Assembly (NCBI GenBank): GCA_025084515.1
Contig: JAJAGP010001515.1
Span: 120,230-184,229 of the forward strand
Length of the DNA: 64,000 nucleotides
Origin: Ancistrus triradiatus
Taxonomy: Eukaryota; Chordata; Actinopteri; Siluriformes; Loricariidae
Reading direction: 5' to 3'
Below are positions 20,860 through 31,394 of this stretch, piece after piece (position 1 is the stretch's first letter; the number at the start of each line of letters is the position of its first letter). The translations under genes and the position numbers were made by a program. The notes under the pieces are model-generated. The model searched no databases. It was not told the origin of the DNA and saw only the letters and a list, made by a program, of their open reading frames with translations.

Positions 20860-21153
20860 TTTATGTTCCCTACCCGTTTCTGTGTTCGTTTCATACCCGT
20901 TTTCCGGCTCCGGCTTAGTTTCTGTTCACACCCGTTTCCGTGTTCGTTTCATACCCGTTTTCCAGCTCCGGTTTAGTTTCTGTTCACACCCGTTTCCGTG
21001 TTCATTTCATACCCATTTCCGGCTGCGGCTTAGTTTATGTTCACACCCCTATTTCGGCTCTGCCTGTTGTCTGTTGTTTTCGTCATTAATAAAGACCCCT
21101 TTCGTTTGATACCTGCGTTCGTCTCCTCGTTCCTCTCGCCTCCTAGCGTTACA
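20557..21153 (+). repeat. 3' LTR
   Basis: 597 bases. It lacks about 14 bases near its start that the 5' LTR has and carries an extra block of CTACACACCTCGCC type near 20760. Otherwise it is the same sequence, with the same TATAAAG and AATAAAG signals. Confidence 0.9.
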
Positions 21154-21158
21154 CTTGG

Positions 21159-21403
21159 AAAGGTTCAAAATAGCCAAAACTCAACTAGGTTAGCCTTCAG
21201 CAGCTCTCGAAGCAGTGTGAAAAATCTAGAAGCCGACAGATTATTCTAGACCCTGTTTCGACCCATACCGTTTGTCATATTTCGCACTTTAATCCATATA
21301 CGCTTTTTGGACACCCCTTGGAAAGGTCCGATTGAGCCAAATCTCAAGAAAGTGGGCCAGCAGCACATTTAGAAGCAGCATGAAAAATCTGGACGCTCTA
21401 GAC
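21159..21403 (+). repeat. Right arm of the split tandem repeat (about 160-base unit)
   Basis: Starts AAAGGTTCAAAATAGCC, which joins to CCCCTTGG left of the LTR element. A second unit begins at 21246 (TAGACCCTGTTTCGACC) and contains ACACCCCTTGGAAAGGTCC, the same joint without an insertion. The next unit start (TCTAGAC) is the target of the hAT element. Confidence 0.7.
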
Positions 21404-21608
21404 TAGGGCTGCAACAACGAATCGATAAAATCGATAATAATCGATTATTAAAAGCGTCGACAATGAATTTCATTATCGATTTGTTGGGTCGCATGATTTA
21501 TGTTTCCCTCCCCTTGTCATATTCGCTTACGTTACTTGCGGCACTTCGTCAAGGCTGGAAAAAAATACGAGCGAGGTGGAACATTCAAAGCAAGTTAGCG
21601 TTAAGAAT

Positions 21609-22904
21609 CAGTGTTGCCAACTTAGCGACTTTGTCGCTATATTTAGCGACTTTCCAGACCCTCTAGTGACTTTTTTTTTAAAGCGACTAGGGACAAATCT
21701 AGCGACTTTTTGTGGTGTTATTGGAGACTTTTGGAGACTCTGAGATGGACACACATTCTCTTCAGTTACTGTCCTCAGCGAGCAGCGGCTGCTGCCGTGA
21801 GCCCCGTCCACACTGCAAATTAACTGCGCATGCCCAAAGTCGCCGCTGACTGACCCCGCCTCGTATTTACAGAGCGGGAAGTAAATATAAATGCGTCTTC
21901 AGTGTGACACAAAAGGAAATCCCTGTATTTAACTCACACAGTCTCAGTCAGTCACTCACCTCATTCACCGCATAGCCTGTCACTCACCCCGTCCACAGTG
22001 TGTGCCTCTTTGTGAAAAGCTAAACATCCAGCTAACTAGATAATAGGGTCCACAAAGTGCTGAAGGAGGACTATGGCTCAACTCAAATGCTGAAGTTGAG
22101 AGACTATTCAGCCAGATGAGTGCGGTAAAAACCAAACTAAGAAATCGAATGTCCTTGGAGACCCTAAACTCAATCCTGTATATCTGATATGGTCTCAGGT
22201 TGTCTGGTGAGGCTTGCTATGAGCACAAGCTGCCTGATGATGTGTAGCAGCTTTTTGGCACATCAGCTGCTTATTCATTTAAATCGACTCCCTCAGCTGA
22301 GCCTGCCATAGAAGTCCAAAATGAAGATGACTTACTCTTTCTGTGAGCCAGAACAATTTGTTTATAATAGGTTTGAAACTAAAGAAAACTTAAGGAAACA
22401 TAAAAAATAAAAATAAAAAAACAAATCACAAAAAAAAAAAATCTAAAAAAAGAAATAAAATGAAAACACTAAGTAACTCTGCCAAAGTGTCTATTTTAAG
22501 GTGACTTTGCCGGGCTCAAGCCCGGACAAAGGAGGAGGGTTGAACGTAGAATAGCAATTCCTGCTGACTGCTACTCTTATATTAACATTTAACAACACAG
22601 CAAAAAACTGATTTATGCAATTTATGTAAAAATAATTCATACAAAGCATTAAAGTCATGAAGTTATTTTGAGAAGTGACTGCCTATTTCAAAGGCAGCAG
22701 AAGTTGTTCATTTGTACAGAGTTCATTTGTAGTTCTAACATATTTAGGGTGTTTTTACTCACTTTTTTCTCTCCCACAATGTTATTCCTTTACAGCTTCA
22801 AAAACATGTATTATGCAAATTAGGCGATGACATCATTTAGCGACTTCTAGCGACTTTTAGGACAGCCAATAGCTACTTTGCTTACTGAGGAGTTGGCAAC
22901 ACTA
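21609..22904 (+). mobile_element. Second hAT family, nested copy
   Basis: A 1296-base insertion with ends CAGTGTTGCCAACTTAG and AGTTGGCAACACTA and a perfect 8-base target duplication TTAAGAAT (21601-21608 and 22905-22912). Subterminal parts repeat TAGCGACTTT many times in both orientations. The stretch at 22080-22190 reads as the end of a hAT transposase (ERLFSQMSAVKTKLRN). It is unrelated to the MITE nested in the other hAT copy. Confidence 0.9.
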
Positions 22905-23211
22905 TTAAGAATGAAATAAATTCTACAAATGAAACATGACCGATGCAGAAAAGAAGGTTCGGCTTAAGTCCTAAAAAATGTATTAGCACTTCACGCTTCA
23001 CACAACTAAACAATGTGTAACATGCAAGCTTTGCTAAAGTGGTCTGACCTGGCACGGGAGCACCCCGGTGCTGATACAGCCCTCGAAACGCAAACATGTC
23101 GGAGTCACCGATGAGGTTGAAGGGAGCTCAACAACAGCGCAAGTCACCATAATATCCCGAGTTTGTTCCGTTTTGAAGTGAGGAAACGTAACGGCGCACT
23201 GGATAATAACA

Positions 23212-23418
23212 GTGACAGAGTTAGCAGAGAGATATCCTATATTGGCCAGGCTAGCCAACTCCTATTTATGCATTCCTGGTACTTCAACACTGTCTGAGTG
23301 TCTATTTTCTGCGGCAGGAAATATAGTCTCTAAAAAGAGAGCCAGCTTTAGCCAGGAGCATGTTGACATGCCAACATTTTTGCATTGCAATGCAAAGTTC
23401 CTAAAGAAAGGAAGTTAA
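23212..23418 (+). pseudogene. hAT transposase C-terminal remnant
   Basis: 68 residues with ILARLANSYLCIPGTSTLSE and LFSAAGNIVSKKRASFSQEH. It is the same region as in the copies at 11326 and 14479. A TAAGATAAGATAG-type LINE tail fragment (23470-23560) follows the coding part. Confidence 0.8.
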
Positions 23419-23794
23419 TGAGTTTGTATGTAGTGTTTGCATCAGAGATGCACTTATTCTTCTTTATTAAGATAAGATAGCCTTTTATTATCCCACACGG
23501 GGAAATTATCTTGTTACGGCACCAAGAAGGAAGAAACAGAATAAATACAAGTATACACACTATTATTTAATTTGTTATTTTAATTTATTAATAAATTTAA
23601 TTTATTATTATTCAATTATCACTTATTTGCTCTGTTATTCAATGTTATATTTCTGAATAAAGACATGGAAATGTTTTTATTTTATTTTAATCCGATTCAT
23701 CGATTAATCGAAAAAATAATCGACCGATTAATCGATTATTTAAATAATCGTTAGTTGCAGCCCTAGTATAGACCTTAATTTAAAAACCACTTGC

Positions 23795-24212
23795 ATGTTT
23801 AACTCCTTTGAATTACTTGTAGCTGATGTAGTTACTCAAACATTATCGAATAAAAAACCCACCTTGTTTATGCTCATTACAATTTATCGGCCCCCTGGTC
23901 CTTACTCTGAGTTTCTCCAAGAGTTTGCAGACTTTATCTCTAAATTACTACTAACAACTGATAAGGCTTTAATTGTTGGAGACTTTCATATTCATTATGA
24001 AAACGAGCATGATCCTCTTAAAATTGCAATTTAATTCCATTATAAAATCTATGGGTATCACCCAGAATGTAATAGGTTCTACCCACCGCTGTAATTATAC
24101 CTTAGATTTAATTCTAACACTTGGCATCGATATTGATAAGCTTGCTGTTATACCACAAAATGACTTAATCTCAGATCACTCTCCTACCATGAGCTCTGTG
24201 TCTAACCAGTAA
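23795..24212 (+). pseudogene. L2 endonuclease C-terminal half
   Basis: Two frames separated by a frameshift near 24020: ITIYRPPGPYSEFLQEFADF and LIVGDFHIHYENEHDP, then GSTHRCNYTLDLIL and LISDHSP. GDF and SDH are the Asp and Asp-His catalytic blocks of APE-type endonucleases. The N-terminal half is missing because of the hAT insertion. Confidence 0.75.
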
Positions 24213-24786
24213 GATTTGTTCAGTGCGTTGTCCTAAATCTAAACGTACTATTACTTCTGCTACTGCAGCTGCTTTCACTAATAACCTCCCAGAACTAATG
24301 ATCTTGTTGTCAGTAGAGCCTGAACAACTTTATCAGGCATCCCAACGGTTAGAGTCTGTGCTACGCACAACCTTAGACAATGTAGCACCAGTTAAAACCA
24401 AAATGATCAGGAATAAAAGGCTGTCCCCTTGGTATAATGATCATACACATGCTCTACAACAAACTGCATGAAAATTAGAGTGCAACTCTACACTGGAAGT
24501 GTATAAGTTGGCATGGAAAGATGCCCTGACTGAATACAAACATGCCCTTAAAAAATCTAAATCAGAATATTTGTCATTTTTAATAGACAGTAACAAGAAT
24601 AATCCAAGATTCCTCTTTGACACTGTATCAGAACTCACTGGGAATGCACCTTTATTGGAACCTGTTATACCGCCGGTGTATACCAGTAATGATTTCCTAA
24701 TATTCTTTAATGATAAGATAGAAACAATATGACATGAAAGTCAGAATGTCCATCCCCGTAGCAAGCAGCAACTCTCCCTGAGGAAC

Positions 24787-25238
24787 ATGAGTGCTGATGG
24801 CCTATCTAACAATGTTATACAACTACATTCCTTTAATCCGATCTCCCAAATTGAACTAACTAAATTAATTAGTTGTTCAAAATCCTCATCATGTCTACTG
24901 GACCCTATACCAACAGGCTTACTTAAAGATCTAATCCCTCTCATTATTGAACCCCTGCTTACCATAATAAATTCATCCCTTAACCTTGGATAAGTACCAA
25001 AATCTTTTAAATGTGCAGTTATTAGGCCCCTGATAAAAAACCTAATCTTGATCCACTTGTACTGGCTAACTATAGGCCGATATCTAACCTTCCTTTTATC
25101 TCTAAGGTTCTAGAAAAAGTCATCTCCCAAAAATTATGCTCTAATTTACACAAAAATAATATTCATGAAACATTTCAGTCAGGATTCAGATCCAACCACA
25201 GCACTGAAACCACATTAGTTAGGGTAGTTAATGATCTG
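24787..25238 (+). pseudogene. L2 reverse transcriptase, N-terminal part
   Basis: LISCSKSSSCLLDPIPTGLL, then after one stop and a frameshift LANYRPISNLPFISKVLEK and FQSGFRSNHSTETTLVRVVN. This is the fingers region up to the insertion of the LTR element. It continues at 26431. Confidence 0.75.
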
Positions 25239-25463
25239 TGTAACGGCGAGCGGCGGATGGAAAGCAGGAGACAAACGCAAGCAACTGGTGGGTAAGGTGG
25301 TTTTATTACCAACAAACGATACTGACGGACAGGTGAGGCAGGGTAGGGACATCGTGAATCCACGCCGAGTGTGAACTGAATGGGGGTTAAATAGTGAGGG
25401 AAACGACGTGCAAAATGAGGAACAGGTGCGCGTGATCAGCAGGTGCGGCCGGCGGGCGTGACA
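25239..25463 (-). repeat. 3' LTR of the small element
   Basis: 225 bases, 90-95 percent like its partner by eye (for example AAGCAACTGGTGGG against AAGCAACTGGCGGG). TTTAACCCCCATTCAG lies in the middle. No TATA box is obvious. Confidence 0.85.
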
Positions 25464-25670
25464 GAGCCCCCCCCCACGGAGTCCGGGTCGGAGCTAGGAC
25501 TCCAACGAGAAATCCCCGTGCGTGGTTCCGAGTCCGGGGGTTTTCTTTCCGGGCGAATCCCCGGAAGAGACTGACAACAATCGGGCGGCTGGCGAGCAAA
25601 AACGCCGACCGGAAGCTGGCGAGCGGGGATGCCAAGCGGAAGCTGGCGAGCGGAGTCGCGGAGGGAAGGC

Positions 25671-25900
25671 TGGCGAGCAGAGGTGCCGGCTGGATGCTGG
25701 CGAGCGAGGGTGCCGGCTGGACGCTGGCGAGCGAGGGTGCCGGCTGGACGCTGGCGAGCGAGGGTGCCGGCTGGACGCTGGCGAGCGAGGGTGCCGGCTG
25801 GACGCTGGCGAGCGAGGGTGCCGGCAGGACGCTGGCGAGCAGAGGTGCCGGCTGGACGCTGGCGAGCGAGGGTGCCGGCAGGACGCTGGCGAGCGGCGTC
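25671..25900. repeat. 27-base coding minisatellite, about eight units
   Basis: The unit is GCTGGCGAGCGAGGGTGCCG plus GCTGGAC; four neighbouring copies are identical. On the minus strand of the element it codes a nine-residue repeat (SLASVQPAP). Degenerate units continue to about 25965 and back to 25600. Confidence 0.9.
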
Positions 25901-25966
25901 GCGGAGGGTAGGCTGGCTGGCGGGGTCGCCGACGGGAGGCTGGCGAGCGGGGTCGCCGACGGGAGC

Positions 25967-26182
25967 CTAAACGGAGGCGGTGAGGTCCGCGGCGGCGGGG
26001 GGCGGCAGCAGTTGTGATAGCCGCCGGACGAGCTCTGTGAGTGCATGGACCAGCGAGCTTTGGTCCTCGGCGAGGGACTTCACGTCTCGAGTCACCTCCC
26101 CCAGGCGGGCACAGAAGTCAATGAGCCACCGTCCAGTGGCAGGAGCAGGTTCAAGACCAGAGCCAGTAGCCGCTGTCTCCAT
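25967..26182 (-). CDS. gag-like small ORF (71 aa) of the LTR element
   Basis: Open from ATG at 26182 to the stop at 25967. It starts METAATGSGLEPAPATGRWL and continues with a helix-forming stretch LGEVTRDVKSLAEDQSSLVH and LTELVRRLSQLLPPP. The first four residues equal those of the gag starts at 18509 and 3903. The heptad-like spacing of Leu and Val suggests a short coiled coil, the usual start of the Peg10-like/gypsy gag in vertebrates. There is no capsid domain. The repeat array follows in other frames. Confidence 0.55.
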   Translation of the reverse strand: METAATGSGLEPAPATGRWLIDFCARLGEVTRDVKSLAEDQSSLVHALTELVRRLSQLLPPPAAADLTASV

Positions 26183-26197
26183 GTTGGTGGATTCAAC

Positions 26198-26425
26198 TGT
26201 AACGGCGGGCGGCAGATGGAAAGCAGCAGGAGACAAATGCAAGCAACTGGCGGGTAAGGTGGTTTTATTACCAACAAACGATACTGACGGACAGGTGAGG
26301 CAGGGTAGGGACATCGTGAATCCACGCCGAGTGTGAACTGAATGGGGGTTAAATAGTGAGGGAAACGACGTGGAAAATGAGGAACAGGTGCGCGTGATCA
26401 GCAGGTGCGGCCGGCGGGTGTGACA
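26198..26425 (-). repeat. 5' LTR of the small element
   Basis: 228 bases, with a three-base insertion (CAG) relative to the other LTR. The gag-like ATG lies 16 bases downstream on the minus strand. Confidence 0.85.
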
Positions 26426-26430
26426 ATCTG

Positions 26431-27054
26431 TTAATGTCCTAAGATAATGGATGTGTCTCTTTCCTTGTTCCATTAGAGCTTAGTGCAGCATTTGATACTG
26501 TAGACCATAATATTTTACTGGAAAGGCTAGAAAACACAGTAGCTATTAAAGGACTCGCTCTCTCCTGGTTTGAATCCTATCTGAGTGATCGCTCACAATT
26601 TGTCCATGTAAATAATTCATGCTCGGATACTACAAAAGTAAAGTATGGAGTTCCTCAGGGGTCAGTGTTGGAACCTCTCTTATTTACTCTTTACATTCTA
26701 CCATTAGGGCATATTATTAATAAACATGGAATTAACTTCCACTGTTATGCAGACGACACACAGCTGTATATATCAGCCAAACCAAACAAAATCCACAGAC
26801 TCAGTAAGATTGAGGATTGTATTAACGACATAAAAGACTGGATGTCTTGTAACTTTCTTCTACTAAATTTAGATAAAACTGAAGTATTACTTGTTGGTCC
26901 GAAGGCTGCAAGGGAGAAGCTGACTAATCTAGTGTTAAATATTAACGCTTTCTCTGTCACCCCCAGCTCAGTAGTAAACCTGGGTGTCACAATGGACTCT
27001 CTTTTGATGCACATATTAGTGATATCACCAGAGTTGCTTTTTTCAACTGCATAA
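26431..27054 (+). pseudogene. L2 reverse transcriptase, catalytic part
   Basis: After the insertion the frame continues with LELSAAFDTVDHNILLERLE, YGVPQGSVLEPLLFTLYILP and the catalytic block FHCYADDTQLYI at about 26740-26775. The catalytic Asp pair is intact. Only one stop (near 26440) interrupts this part up to 27051, where a stop ends it. Confidence 0.8.
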
Positions 27055-28110
27055 TATCTCAAAAATAAGAAATATACTTTCAGTTAATGATGCTGAAAAA
27101 CTGATCATTGCGTTTATAACTTCAAGGTTAGATTATTGTGATGCCCTTTTTGCTGGTTGCTCTGGTAGATCATTCAACTAGCTCCAGTTGGTCCAAAATG
27201 TAGCAGCACGAATGCTTGCTAGAACCAGGTAGTTTGATCATATTAGTCCCGTTCTATCATCTTTGCACTGGCTGCCAATTAAATTTCGAACTGATTATAA
27301 AATCTTATTACTAACCTATTAAGCGCTGCATGGCCTGGCACCGCAGTATCGAAGTGAAATAATTCAGCACTGTAACCCATCAGGCTTACTGCACTCACAG
27401 CGTGCAGGGTTACTTGTAGTCCCTAGGATTAAAAAAAGTCACTGCAGGGGGAAGAGCGGGGGGGAGGGGATTGTTGATGTTTTACTATGAATGTTTACTT
27501 CCTATCATGCTTTTAACACATTTTTCTGTTTCTCTATTTCTGAGATGGGAATGTAGCCCACGGCTTCACTGCCCCAATCAGCCTGAGGATGAAGCCCTTA
27601 GATCCAGTGCTGCAGTTGACAACACTGCCTTCCCTACTCATCTACCGAACGTCCTGTATCCTGTGGTGACTCTCTCTGTTCCAGTCCTCATAGCATTACT
27701 CAGTACCCATCAGAGGGTAAGAACTTCCAGGACACACAGACCTAGAGACTCTTCTATTTGGACTACCTGTCCCAACTCACTCAATCCTAACTATATATGC
27801 TACAGATCTTATTCTCTATTTTTTAGTTCATTTCATCTTAGTCTATATATTATTCTATAGGGTATTTTCTTTACATATATTCTTTAATTCCTGTATTTAA
27901 CATCCAGGCTGCCCAAGGAGGATGGGTCCCTATTTGAGTCTTGGTCCTCCCAAGGCTTCTTCCCTGTAAGGTTATGGATTTTTTTCCTTGCCACTGTCAC
28001 CTCAGGCTGGCTCAGCTAGGGCTTTGAGCCAATATATTTGAGATGCTTCTTTGAGACAATGCTGTGGTGTAAAAAGCGCTATATAAATAACTTTCACTTG
28101 ACCTGACAAG

Positions 28111-29209
28111 CGCCCCCTTATAAGTACATGACAGTTACTGCAGTGGCTTCGCTTACATGACAATGCCCATGACAGTGGCACATGACAGTTATCGCAGTGG
28201 CTTGGTACGTGCCAGTGGGTAACCGCCCCTATGTATTATGTGACAGTCAATATAGTGGCAACACTTGCATAGCTCGTATGCAGTACGCTTTTAAAACATA
28301 CTTTTTGAAACTACTTGAATTACTTAACATACAGACTTACATAAATTATTTTAATTTCAGCAAAATATGTGATTTATATTTACATAACTCCGTATGTTTT
28401 ATTATCATTTAGAATACAGTTAGATGTTTCCACATAAGCCTGAATGGTGAAATAGTGTATTGTAGAACTATGATTTACTGAACTATTTTCCAGAGGTAAG
28501 CACATTATTATCACATGCATAAAGTTATGAAGCTGTACTGTTTCTGCTCTCATATTATCTTTTAAGGTGACTACCAAAATAATGTCAGCACATGAGGGAC
28601 TCTGCCGATATGGAGCAGAGGTATCACTGTCACCTGGAGATTTTATTCATTTAATTTCTACCCTTTTTTAAAAATCAACTAATTACGCAAACATTTGTAT
28701 ATAATAGACTGTTGTTTTATTTCATACTTAAAAAATACTGGAAAAATACTGTTTTATGGTAATTATTGAGCCACTACAAGCAGTTGCAGCTCAAGGTTGT
28801 GTTGCTCTGGGCAAACCCACCCTTCAACTCTTTAGGAAGACAAAAAGGACCACATTTTGCACAATACAATGTTTAATAAGTTGCCTAGAATGACAAAAAC
28901 TCTTAAAACTATATATATAAACATATACTGCATACAAATGCAAGACAAAGAAAAATACAACATTAATTAATATATAAATGAGGAAAATTCAAATAAATAC
29001 AAATGCAAAACCAAAACCACACTGATAAAGAAGACTTTTAAATTATTAAACTATTGCAATTTAACAAAGAAAACACAAATTAATTATACAACTCCCATCT
29101 AAATCCTGACCTTTCTTCCCTTCTTTGATGCAAAATCATCAATTAGTCTACATCATCGTAGGAAAGCTGCCCAGTACTTGCATGGTTAATGCTGCATTAT
29201 TGTCAACCT
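28111..29209. other. No gene recognised; short direct repeat
   Basis: AT-rich. Two near copies of ACATGACAGTTACTGCAGTGG lie at about 28126 and 28178. No coding motif seen. The part from 28800 to 29200 is about 75 percent A/T. Confidence 0.4.
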
Positions 29210-30232
29210 TATTGTCAAGTATGCTGACGACACCACAGTGGTCGGGCTCATCTCAAAGGGTGACGAGGCAGCCTACAGACAGGAGATCCTGATGCTCGAA
29301 GCCTGGTGTTCTGAGAATAACCTGGCCCTGAACACCAGGAAAACAAAGGAAGTCATTGTCGACTTCAGGAAGCACAGCACAGACCTAGCCCCTGTGTACA
29401 TAAATGGCGAGTGTGTGGAGAGGGTCCACACCTTCCGGTTTCTTGGCGTCCTGTTCTCTTCTGCTATCTCCTGGACAGAGAACACCACAACGGTCATCAA
29501 GAAGGCTCAACAGCGGCTACAATTCCTGAGAGTCCTTAGGAAATACGACCTAGACTCCAACCTGCTGCTGACCTTCTACCGCTCGTCCATCGAGAGCCTG
29601 CTGACATACTGTATTACAGCATGGTATGGCAGCTGCACAGTGGAAGACAGGAAGAGGCTTCAGAGAGTGGTAAAGTCAGCACAGGAGATCATCGGCCGCC
29701 CTCTCCCCTCCCTGATGGACATTTACACCTCACGCTGCATCAGCAAACCACATACTACATCAAGGACTCTCCCACCCTGGCTTCGGAAACTGTTTTGACT
29801 TGTTGCCCTCATGGAAGCGCTAACAGGTGCATCAGAACAAGAACCAACAGAACTTCCGATCAGTTTTTTTTCCCGAAAGCCCATAACCACACTCAATTCA
29901 TACTGCACTGATCCCTTTCGTCATCTCCCATCTCCACACCAGCTACAACTTTAGTACCTACACATTCCCACTTTATGCAAATTTCCTATAATTTGGGAAT
30001 AACCGACACCACTCGTGCATACTGGACTAATGTGCAATTTAACTGTATATTTACTGTATATTAGTAACTGTATTTTAACAGTATCTATTTATTCCTCTGA
30101 CTATGCACCGTTTTGCACATTTCTTTCTTTCTGTGTCGTATTTTTCGTATGTGTTGCACTGTAAGAAGTGGCTTTAATCTCATTGTACATAAGTATAGTG
30201 ACAATAAAGGCATTCTATTCTATTCTATTCTG
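29210..30232 (+). mobile_element. Rex1/CR1-type LINE, 5'-truncated copy
   Basis: It begins at the catalytic block (KYADDTTVVGLISKGDEAAY) and runs to a 3' tail of three ATTCT units at 30208-30232 after ACAATAAAGGC. The ORF 29238-29798 holds the end of the RT palm and thumb, then a frameshift near 29750 leads to the last part in the frame 29621-29911. 5' truncation and pentanucleotide tail are usual for this LINE group. Confidence 0.75.
29238..29798 (+). pseudogene. Rex1/CR1-type RT C-terminal part (186 aa)
   Basis: EAWCSENNLALNTRKTKEVI, VDFRKHSTDLAPVYINGECV, RFLGVLFSSAISWTENTTT and LTYCITAWYGSCTVEDRKRL are the RT thumb and post-RT region. Catalytic residues lie just before the first Met. The C-terminal end is frameshifted. 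Confidence 0.75.
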
Positions 30233-30629
30233 ATGACAGCAAGGCCACTAAGGTGTTTCTGTGACATGGTGGACCTCATTTGGTGGACATGGATGACGGC
30301 TGCCTTTGTCGTCGATGACTAATTCCTCCACTGACTACGAGAAATGAAAATTTTTAGATTTGGTATTTTTTCGTGTTACTAAATCATAATATAAGTCTGT
30401 ATTCAAAACAGGTGACCATTAGCACCTAAATTATGCTCATTTTAAATCGACCCATAACCTGCTAGCACATCAGGAAAAATATGTAGAATGGCTGCACAAT
30501 AACCTTGTAGCACTGACTATTGTTTTTGTAAAACCATATATAAAAATATTTCACATATAATAAAGTGGAGTTACATTTCATTGAGGGACACGAACTCCAA
30601 TATGTACTGTGAAATACTGAAGCTGTGGC

Positions 30630-31205
30630 ATGATCCCCTCCCTCCGGAAACTGGTTCACAGGGCAGTGTTCCAGCATGATAATGACCCCAGACACACCTC
30701 TAAGATGACCACTGCTTTATTGAAGAGGCTGAGGGTAAAGGTGATGGACTGGCCAAGCATGTCTCCAGACCTAAACCCAATAGAACATCTTTGGGGCATC
30801 CTCAAGCGGAAGGTGGAGGAGCGCAAAGTCTCGAATATCCACCAGCTCCGTGATGTCATTATGGAGGAGTGGAAAAGCATTCCAGTGGCAACCTGTGAAG
30901 CTCTGGTAAACTCCATGCCCAGGAGAGTTAAAGAAGTTCTGGAAAATAATGGTGGCCACACAAAATACTGACACTTCAGGAACTTTCACTAAGGGGTGTA
31001 CTCACTTTTGTTGCCGGTGGTTTAGACATTAATGGCTGCATATTGAGTTATTTTGAGGGAAGAATAAATGTACACTGTTATATAAGCTGGACACAGACTA
31101 CTTTTCATTGTGTCAAAGTGTCATTTTGTCAGTGTTGTCCCATGAAAAGATATACTTAAATATCTGCAGAAATGTGAGGGGTGTACTCACTTTTGTGATA
31201 CACTG
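30630..31205 (+). mobile_element. Tc1/mariner element, 3' part
   Basis: The frame 30630-30971 is the C-terminal third of a Tc1 transposase, with VFQHDNDPRHTSKMT (second Asp) and SMSPDLNPIEHLWGILKRKV (third acid, Glu). The 3' inverted terminal repeat ends GAGTGTACTCACTTTTGTGATACACTG-like and is followed by TA at 31206. The inner GGGGTGTACTCACTTTTGTT at 30996 is the inner direct repeat of the terminus. The 5' two thirds are missing. Confidence 0.85.
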
Positions 31206-31394
31206 TATGTTGTTATTTATAAATGATGTGACACTCAAAATAATTTGATTTTTTACCAAAAAAAATGCATAATGCATGCACACAAATGAAATGCTCAAAC
31301 AATTTTATTATTAACATGTTTACACCAATACAATGTATGAAGTTATAGTAACAGTGATTAATATAAAACAAACACCAATATTCCAAAGTGGCAC

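Larger units (their letters stand above)
17896..21153 (+). mobile_element. Pol-less Ty3/gypsy-like LTR element with in-frame repeat arrays
   Basis: Two LTRs of 598 and 597 bases (17896-18493 and 20557-21153), both starting TGTCACGC and ending GCGTTACA, enclose 2063 internal bases. The target duplication CTTGG is perfect (17891-17895 and 21154-21158). Internally there is a gag-like start, a long repeat-rich frame and a 20-base G-run just before the 3' LTR, in the position of a polypurine tract. There is no protease, reverse transcriptase or integrase. It therefore had to be moved by another element. A usual tRNA primer site was not recognised after the 5' LTR. Confidence 0.9.
21404..23765 (+). 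mobile_element. hAT transposon derivative, host of a nested hAT
   Basis: Inverted ends TAGGGCTGCAAC and GTTGCAGCCCTA. The flanks CTCTAGAC and GTATAGAC agree at six of eight positions and fit the hAT target pattern nTnnnnAn. Without the insertion it is about 1.06 kb, like the copy at 14250-15851 in the opposite orientation. It codes only the C-terminal transposase part (23212-23418). Confidence 0.85.
25239..26425 (-). mobile_element. Small pol-less LTR element inserted in the L2 RT
   Basis: LTRs at 25239-25463 and 26198-26425 begin TGTCACAC or TGTCACGC and end CCGTTACA on the minus strand. The target duplication ATCTG is perfect (25234-25238 and 26426-26430). The 734-base interior holds a gag-like start, an array of 27-base units, and a run of nine G next to the 3' LTR (25463-25480). 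No pol. Architecture and terminal words are those of 17896-21153, but the LTRs are shorter and not alignable over their length. Confidence 0.9.
23774..28105 (+). mobile_element. L2-type LINE ORF2 and 3' end, interrupted by an LTR element
   Basis: It shows endonuclease (23795-24200), linker (24220-24750), reverse transcriptase (24790-27050, split by the insertion at 25239-26430), a decayed C-terminal part to 27450, and the L2 3' end with GAGTCTTGGTCCTCCCAAGG and GCGCTATATAAATAA at 28077. Removing the insertion and one ATCTG copy restores the reading of the RT fingers region. Several single stops and frameshifts make it inactive. The left end is cut by the hAT element. Confidence 0.8.

Noticed and set aside
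25522..26017. Plus-strand ORFs of 107-129 aa in the small LTR element
   Set aside because: Shadows of the 27-base array. The element is oriented on the minus strand.
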